Assembly: GCA_012034575.1 (NCBI GenBank)
Contig: JAAUPF010000032.1
Location: 1 to 48,792 of the forward strand
DNA from: Richelia sp. CSU_2_1
GTDB taxonomy: Bacteria; Cyanobacteriota; Cyanobacteriia; Cyanobacteriales; Microcoleaceae
Length of the DNA stretch: 48,792 nucleotides
Reading direction: 5' to 3'
Part shown: positions 43,874 through 48,792 of the stretch, piece by piece
Position numbering within the stretch: position 1 is the first letter of the stretch
Layout: each line of letters opens with the position of its first letter
Position numbers and translations under genes: made by a program
Notes under the pieces: model-generated
What the model saw: only the letters and a program-made list of their open reading frames with translations
What the model was told of the DNA's origin: nothing
The model's database searches: none

Positions 43874-43947
43874 GGCGAGCGTAGCCAAGTGGTTAAGGCA
43901 GTGGATTGTGGTTCCACCACTCGGGGGTTCGAGTCCCCTCGTTCGCC
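43874..43947 (+). tRNA. tRNA-His (anticodon GUG)
   Basis: The acceptor stem is eight base pairs long (GGCGAGCG with CGTTCGCC), as expected for tRNA-His with an encoded G-1 pairing with C73. The anticodon loop is TTGTGGT (anticodon GTG) on stem GTGGA/TCCAC, and the T loop is TTCGAGT. CCA is not encoded. A weak promoter candidate is TTGAGA at 43832 with TGTTAG at 43855. Confidence 0.96.
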
Positions 43948-44304
43948 CTTATTCGATACTTTTTATTTCCTAGGAGCCAATCTTGCTGGTAGCGGATTGC
44001 AGCCGTAGGAATTATTGCTGTTGGCGTGCAATTAGCATGAATGCTGTCGCTATTGACTGCTTACTGCTCGCTAGCGCTTATGATTTCGTGAAAACTACTA
44101 GCACTTGGAGTCGGGAAGGAAGTGCTGTTTCCCTGTATCAAAGACCATTTTTCGTTGAGAATGATTCTACTGGACTGGCGGTCTAGTCCCTCTCCCCCTC
44201 GTGTATGCCCAGGCAGTTAACAATCGCAAATGTGGTAAAGTTTTGTGTCAGTTGCTATTGTCCGCGCAACTTCGTGCAATTTCAGTTAAACGCGATCGCC
44301 CCTA
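43948..44304. other. Spacer between tRNA-His and the DUF3370 gene
   Basis: 357 bp without a supported gene. A 67-codon plus-strand frame at 43983-44186 has a composition unlike a folded protein and a TTG start, so I leave it out. No repeat family seen elsewhere in the window is present. Confidence 0.4.
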
Positions 44305-45732
44305 ATGTTTTTGCCAATCCTACCTCCAGCCCAAGCAATCCAAACCTTTCCCGCCCGACAACTCATCATCCAGCCGGAAACTCCAACACCGGAAAACGAA
44401 ATTGATGCGCCACCTGCGCCAACCAGCAGCCCCCCGAACACAGTGATGCAGCCCCAACAGGTGCGCGCATTGCCGGGACAGCTAGACAGAGTACCAGTTT
44501 TTAACAGCAACAGTCCCGAAGTCGTCCAAACTGAAGGCGTTTTGCTGTCCACTTTTCCACCCCAAGGGAAACAAGTTCCTAGCGCCCATTTAAACTTTCC
44601 GTTCAACGGCAGATTTGACATATTTGCCCACCACATCGCCCGCGCTAGAACTCGCGAACAAACTCGCACTTTATTTCAAGGAATAATCGTCCACAATCCC
44701 AACTCCGAACCCGTTACTTTAAACATCCTGCAAGGCGCTACTTATTTAACTCGACCGGATGCGTTGTTTGTCGATTTGCCATCCTATCTAGAAAATCGAT
44801 TCGGTACTGTTTTTGCCGGGCCGGGAAGCCGGATCGCGAGCGATGTTTTGCGGGGACACCGGCAAGGAATTTTGCCGGCATCGACAATAATTCAACCCGG
44901 AGAAAGCCGGATGCTGATGAATTTGCCGATTCCGGTGGGCAATGTCACGCCTTCTTCTAACGGTCGATCGACCTTGTTTCGGATGTCTAGCAGCAACTCG
45001 GTTTATGTTGCCAGTTTAGCCATGTTTGCTCCCAAAACTAAAGATGGCATCGAGCAATATCCGACTTTAGAACAGTGGCAAAATATTTTAAATACCCAAG
45101 GTTTAGCGGGACCTAGAGATTTAGCCCCAACTCCCATAGGATCGAATCCCCCGCAAGTAATTTACGGTCGCGTCGCAGGAGTAGCGGAAGGTTCCCAGTG
45201 GGAAGCAAAAATTACTGACAGTCCGAGAACCAATTATTTAAGCATTCCCCGGCGGGGCGAAGCATTTTCTTATGCTTTGAGTACCACTCATACGGGAACT
45301 TTTGGAACCGGGCAAATTCAAAGCGCTAAAATGTTAGCTCGATATCCCGATACTGCTTATTACGCTCACGGAAATTACGGGATTCAATACAATCTAACTT
45401 TACCGCTTTACAATAAATTAAGGCAACCGCAATCTGTGAGCATTTTAATGCAAACACCAGTTAAGGCAAATACAGAAGCGGGAGGACTGATGTTTTTTGA
45501 ACCGCCGGAAAATCGGGTGTTTTTCCGAGGTACGGTGCGGGTAATGTTTAATGACGATCGCGACAAAACTATAACGCGCTACATCCACATCGTACAGCGT
45601 CGGGGGCAGCAGGGAGAACCTTTGGTCAATGTGAACATGAAACCGGGGGAACGCCGTTTAGTTCAGATAGATTTCTTGTACCCGCCGGATGCAACGCCGC
45701 CGCAAGTTTTGACAGTTCGATCGAATAATTAA
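44305..45732 (+). CDS. DUF3370 protein
   Basis: A 475-residue protein of the cyanobacterial DUF3370 family. Diagnostic stretches are QQVRALPGQLDRVPVFNSNSPEVVQTEGVLLSTFPP near 50-90, NGRFDIFAHHIARA near 103, and LFQGIIVHNPNSEP near 123. The N-terminus is short and hydrophobic (FLPILPPAQA) and may be a minimal or truncated signal peptide; an in-frame stop 18 bases upstream rules out a longer one. The Pro-rich linker at 25-50 is typical. The role of this family is unknown; export to the envelope is likely (inference). Confidence 0.88.
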   Translation: MFLPILPPAQAIQTFPARQLIIQPETPTPENEIDAPPAPTSSPPNTVMQPQQVRALPGQLDRVPVFNSNSPEVVQTEGVLLSTFPPQGKQVPSAHLNFPFNGRFDIFAHHIARARTREQTRTLFQGIIVHNPNSEPVTLNILQGATYLTRPDALFVDLPSYLENRFGTVFAGPGSRIASDVLRGHRQGILPASTIIQPGESRMLMNLPIPVGNVTPSSNGRSTLFRMSSSNSVYVASLAMFAPKTKDGIEQYPTLEQWQNILNTQGLAGPRDLAPTPIGSNPPQVIYGRVAGVAEGSQWEAKITDSPRTNYLSIPRRGEAFSYALSTTHTGTFGTGQIQSAKMLARYPDTAYYAHGNYGIQYNLTLPLYNKLRQPQSVSILMQTPVKANTEAGGLMFFEPPENRVFFRGTVRVMFNDDRDKTITRYIHIVQRRGQQGEPLVNVNMKPGERRLVQIDFLYPPDATPPQVLTVRSNN

Positions 45733-45737
45733 TCGAT

Positions 45738-45844
45738 ACTCGCGATCGAATCAGATCGATCGTCCAGTATACAATTAGTAGGGTGCGCAGTGCGCACCTT
45801 ACCGACTCGCAATCGAATCAGATCGATCGTCCAGTATACGATTA
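45738..45844. repeat. 40-bp direct repeats flanking a GTGCGCA palindrome
   Basis: 45738-45777 and 45805-45844 match at 38 of 40 positions. The 27 bp between them hold a near-perfect palindrome GTAGGGTGCGCAGTGCGCAC with CTTAC. Confidence 0.85.
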
Positions 45845-45911
45845 ATTACCGCTCGATACAAACAAACGCAATATCCAAATCACCTAAAAGCTTACTGGAT
45901 AGCTATTATTC

Positions 45912-45968
45912 TCTCTTCCTTCTTCCTTCTTCCTTCTTCCCTCTTCCTTCTTCCTTCTTCCTTCTTCT
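45912..45968. repeat. Heptamer repeat TTCTTCC
   Basis: About eight units of TTCTTCC (complement GGAAGAA), ending four bases before the stop of the lipase-like gene. It is the same sequence as at 30496-30552 and 42752-42820. Confidence 0.9.
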
Positions 45969-45971
45969 TAG

Positions 45972-46820
45972 TTAAATCGGTTGTTTCGGAAATTTTGCAA
46001 TTGAGTTCGATCGATCTGAACTACTACTGGCTTTTTTTTTGTTCAGGACGATCGCGTTGTGCCTGTTCAATAATAACAATTGAGCCAAAATTGCTGCAAA
46101 AAATCGCTTTTTCCGAAACTTGCCTTCAAAGCGCGATATCTTAACTATCCACTCTTCTAATTTATACCGCCAGTTTCTCCCGTTTTTAGAAACTACAAAA
46201 ATTGTTCCCGGTATGTAATCGCCTCGATTTGCCCAGAAAGCATACCTTTCGCCTAAAGTAAAGTAGTGAAAAACATTAGTCGCTGTAGAATTTTGAGCTA
46301 ACTTTTCCGAAACACCCAAAGAGTTGAAAGTTACGGTCGATCGAATATAATTCGAGTATTTTGCTGCAATTTGCTGCGCGACTTTACCGCCCAAACTTTC
46401 GCCGATGACATCAGCCGGATTTCCGCTTTCAAATTGCTCTTTTATCCAACCAACTGCACCAGATGTTTCCGCCGCTTTTAACTGCCTTTGAAAGCGGGCT
46501 ACAAACACATCCGGCGTATCTTCCAAAACGCGATCGAACGGATACCAAGAACCGTAGCCGCGAATTACTAAAATCGGAGTAATGCTGACATATCCCAGAC
46601 AATAACGGCCTTCAGCATAAAAACCGGTACGGGTATCTTCAAACACTTTTTCTACTACATAACCGTGCAGCATTTGTCCTGCTTGGTGGCGAATATAAAT
46701 TGAAGGATTGCTGGGGTTAAAAGTATCTTGCAGTTGGGGTTTGGCAAACTTTTCGTAGGCATAATCTAGCAGGTGTCTGCCCGTAGCGCGATCGACAAAT
46801 TCCAATTTTATTTCTTCCAT
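45972..46820 (-). CDS. Lipase-like alpha/beta hydrolase
   Basis: A 282-residue protein with the nucleophile elbow GESLGG (Ser142) in ADVIGESLGGKVAQQIAAKY, followed by STVTFNSLGVSEKL, as in class 3 lipase-like hydrolases. An oxyanion-side strand ITPILVIRGYGSWYPFDRVLED precedes it at about 80-100. The C-terminal 60 residues are strongly basic (FRKKRFF) with one hydrophobic patch. No signal peptide is seen. The catalytic Asp and His cannot be placed with certainty. The substrate is unknown; no neighbour gives a clue. Confidence 0.78.
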   Translation of the reverse strand: MEEIKLEFVDRATGRHLLDYAYEKFAKPQLQDTFNPSNPSIYIRHQAGQMLHGYVVEKVFEDTRTGFYAEGRYCLGYVSITPILVIRGYGSWYPFDRVLEDTPDVFVARFQRQLKAAETSGAVGWIKEQFESGNPADVIGESLGGKVAQQIAAKYSNYIRSTVTFNSLGVSEKLAQNSTATNVFHYFTLGERYAFWANRGDYIPGTIFVVSKNGRNWRYKLEEWIVKISRFEGKFRKKRFFAAILAQLLLLNRHNAIVLNKKKASSSSDRSNSIAKFPKQPI

Positions 46821-46889
46821 ACTACTATATGGAGTTTTGAGTTCCTCGGGAGTTTTGAGTTTTGAGTGGAAAGAGAGTTGACAGTTGTA

Positions 46890-46926
46890 AGTACCAATTA
46901 CCCATTACCAATTACCCATTACCCAC
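46890..46926. repeat. Heptamer repeat ATTACCC/ATTACCA
   Basis: Four to five 7-bp units, alternately ATTACCA and ATTACCC, end two bases before the stop of the GH44 gene. Confidence 0.85.
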
Positions 46927-46927
46927 T

Positions 46928-48616
46928 TCAAGTTTTAGCTTGAGGAATGGCAACCAAAGTGATAGAATTAGCGGGATAAGTCGATTGAAAACCGCTAGGC
47001 GTAACACTTAAATCTTGCTGGCGGACGATCGCCCCTAAATTCGCCTCGCTATAAGTATAAACTTCCGCGCTGCCACTTGGATTAAATCCCGTCAAGCTCA
47101 AATTACTTGTCAAATTATTGCCAGTTTTATTGATAATTACCAGTGTCAAAGTACCGTCGCTGCTGCGTTGGGCGCTGTAAATCGCTAACTGTCCCCGATC
47201 CGTACTGTTCGATCGCACCCAAGTATCTCCGTACTTACCGCCTTTGCGATCGTAATTCATGTAAATTCGGAAGGAATAAGCACCCGGTTGCGAAGACTTT
47301 GGAGGCCCCCATAGCGTCGCTAAATCGAGTTGTTCCTGCCCGAAAATACCCAGGATATCGGCTTGAGTTAGCGCGCCGTTAATCGACTCCAAACCGCCCC
47401 AATTGTATTCAGTAATTGCAACTTTTGTTCCCGGATAATCCTGTTTTACCCACTCTCGAAACCGGGGAATAATTGCTAGGGGCGGGTGGTATTTGCCGAT
47501 CCAACTTTCATCAATATAAGTGCTGTCCCAAAGAGAACGAGTCGATCGCAATCGCGCTGCTTGAATTTTAGCATCACCTGCCGGACAATTCGCCAAACAA
47601 CCGGCATCGGATAAGGGGTAATAGTGTTCGTCAAAATAATCGAGGATGCGAACTCCTTTCTGTTGTTCCCAAGCGCGCATTTGCTGCAAGTACCAGCGCG
47701 CAAACCAGACACCGCCGTGGTTTTCCCGATCGCCCTTTACTAAAGAATCGACAAAAACTACCCAGCCAAAATCCGAAGGACCGAGGACTTTAGCGGTGGG
47801 ATCGACAGCTTTAACCATTGAAGCATATTGATAAGTGCGATCGCGCAATTCTTCATAGCTTGTCAGTTCCGGGTGAACGTCGCGGTGAGTGTTTCCCCAG
47901 CCGCTTGGTTCGTTGTCCATTTGGTAAATTTGCACGCCACCGTTAGCTGCTGTACCGTGAGTTTTAACTAAGTGTTCTACCCAAGCTTTTTGAAATGCCG
48001 GATCGCTGACAATGCTGACATCAAGGCGGTTATTATTAGTAATTAAACTGCCGTCGGGACGTTTCCCGTTGCCGCACTTATCTCCTTCAGGAAAAATGTA
48101 GGGATTTGTTTTTTCCTGCTGACCGTATTTAGATACTCGAAATCCGCAGTCCCAAGTGATCGATTTATTTACATAGCCAATTATCGGAATTGTTACCATG
48201 CTTTTGCTACCGTTGGCGCGGTTGGTATTAATAATTCGATCGATCCAAGCCCCCGGAACGGGATTTTTGTTGTCGCCGCCGCCGACGAAATAGAAGTCAT
48301 CGCCCCTGTTTGTTGCATCTACCAGCCAGTTGTAACGGCTGGTATGATTTGCGCCCCAACGTTCCACCGGAATTCGCAATTCTTGGGCAAGTTTGGGGTC
48401 AATTTCGTATTCATTCATCCCGTAAATGTCGGGACTGATGGGGTGGCGGTCCGATCGCGCATCTACGGATAGGGCGGGACTTGCTGTTTGGGCGATCGCG
48501 TTTTTGAGGTATGTTGCTGTTGCTGCTACTGCTAAAGCTGCTAGTATACCGCATAAAAACAATAACATCCAACGGGGTTTATTTTCGGGCGATCGCAGCC
48601 AAAGTTTGATATTCAT
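46928..48616 (-). CDS. Membrane-anchored or secreted glycoside hydrolase family 44 enzyme
   Basis: A 562-residue protein. Residues about 14-36 are hydrophobic (WMLLFLCGILAALAVAATATYL) behind a basic start, a signal anchor or signal peptide. The rest matches GH44 (endoglucanase/xyloglucanase) in order: DRHPISPDIYGMNEY, the substrate-cleft start RWGANHTSRYNW near 87, the acid/base Glu236 in YQMDNEPSGWG, YFDEHYYPL near 328, and the nucleophile Glu403 in AITEYNWGG, then a C-terminal beta domain. Four extra Cys (about 157, 181, 340, 344) could form disulfides. It may act on the cell's own polysaccharide or on beta-glucans outside (inference). Confidence 0.92.
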   Translation of the reverse strand: MNIKLWLRSPENKPRWMLLFLCGILAALAVAATATYLKNAIAQTASPALSVDARSDRHPISPDIYGMNEYEIDPKLAQELRIPVERWGANHTSRYNWLVDATNRGDDFYFVGGGDNKNPVPGAWIDRIINTNRANGSKSMVTIPIIGYVNKSITWDCGFRVSKYGQQEKTNPYIFPEGDKCGNGKRPDGSLITNNNRLDVSIVSDPAFQKAWVEHLVKTHGTAANGGVQIYQMDNEPSGWGNTHRDVHPELTSYEELRDRTYQYASMVKAVDPTAKVLGPSDFGWVVFVDSLVKGDRENHGGVWFARWYLQQMRAWEQQKGVRILDYFDEHYYPLSDAGCLANCPAGDAKIQAARLRSTRSLWDSTYIDESWIGKYHPPLAIIPRFREWVKQDYPGTKVAITEYNWGGLESINGALTQADILGIFGQEQLDLATLWGPPKSSQPGAYSFRIYMNYDRKGGKYGDTWVRSNSTDRGQLAIYSAQRSSDGTLTLVIINKTGNNLTSNLSLTGFNPSGSAEVYTYSEANLGAIVRQQDLSVTPSGFQSTYPANSITLVAIPQAKT

Positions 48617-48617
48617 T

Positions 48618-48792
48618 TGATAGTTGACAGTTGACAGTTGATAGTTGACAGTTGACAGTTGACAGTTATTTCTCTGCTAACAAATGACTAATGACTGATG
48701 AGAGTTATCAGTAGTTGTTTCAATTCCCCCATTACCAATTCCCAATTCCCAATTCCCCATTCCCAATTCCCCATTCCCCATTCCCCATTCCC
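48618..48792. repeat. Heptamer repeats AGTTGAC and ATTCCCC/ATTCCCA
   Basis: Six AGTTGAC/AGTTGAT units (48618-48667) begin directly at the GH44 start codon, in its leader. After 55 bp a second run with nine or more units of AATTCCC/CATTCCC (48724-48792) continues to the edge of the window. Confidence 0.9.

Noticed and set aside
43983..44186. 67-codon plus-strand frame between tRNA-His and the DUF3370 gene
   Set aside because: It has a TTG start, no ribosome binding site and a composition not typical of a folded protein.

Overview
The window looks like a chromosomal segment of a filamentous, non-heterocystous cyanobacterium of the Microcoleus/Oscillatoria type (inference). The clues are the very frequent HIP1-like octamer GCGATCGC, a light-dependent protochlorophyllide reductase, a biliverdin-type phytochrome, cyanobacterial families (DUF3370, DUF2227, a CIA30/SDR fusion like plant HCF173, RppA/RppB) and dense intergenic repeats, above all heptamer tandem repeats. 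Gene order is that of a scattered cyanobacterial genome: mostly single genes or pairs, with few operons and repeat-filled spacers.

Layout. 1-1600: two decayed, oppositely oriented copies of an IS1634-family (DUF4277) transposase and a hairpin-forming 44-bp inverted repeat. 1.6-9.6 kb: a TPR protein with a frameshifted tail, an RluA-type pseudouridine synthase with a long N-terminal extension, an OYE-type reductase, a DinB-like protein, por, and an RluE-like pseudouridine synthase. 9.9-14.1 kb: wecB, a small membrane protein, an exported thioredoxin-like protein, and a TIGR00725 (LOG-like) gene split by a 1.39-kb TnpB element that still carries the last codons of a dead tnpA. 14.3-20.3 kb: DUF6544 protein, ABC ATPase, RTX protein, EamA transporter, Hpt protein with a Cys-rich tail, membrane protein. 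20.8-27.8 kb: bacteriophytochrome kinase, HCF173-like protein, methyltransferase, orphan DUF433 gene, a two-gene PIN-like/partner operon, VanX-like dipeptidase. 28.1-35.6 kb: sugar nucleotidyltransferase, two Uma2 nucleases, a coiled-coil protein, a GT2-GT4 glycosyltransferase, purN, a GNAT acetyltransferase. 35.7-48.8 kb: a lone sugar permease, ilvB with an overlapping 39-codon zinc-ribbon gene, an RppA-RppB-OB-fold operon, mazG, DUF2227, tRNA-Val, tRNA-His, DUF3370, a lipase-like hydrolase, and a membrane-anchored GH44 glycosidase.

How the parts fit. Three themes recur: cell-envelope and polysaccharide work (wecB, nucleotidyltransferase, glycosyltransferase, VanX-like peptidase, GH44), light and stress signalling (phytochrome, Hpt, RppAB plus OB-fold protein, por, HCF173-like), and genome plasticity. 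The most notable structural observation is that at least eight different tandem repeats in the spacers all have a 7-bp period, and that two unrelated genes (wecB and the GNAT gene) take their stop codon and the same C-terminal residues from one such heptamer. The best candidates for undescribed biology are the PIN-like/partner pair, the zinc-ribbon microprotein overlapping ilvB, the OB-fold gene behind RppAB, and the Cys-tailed Hpt protein.
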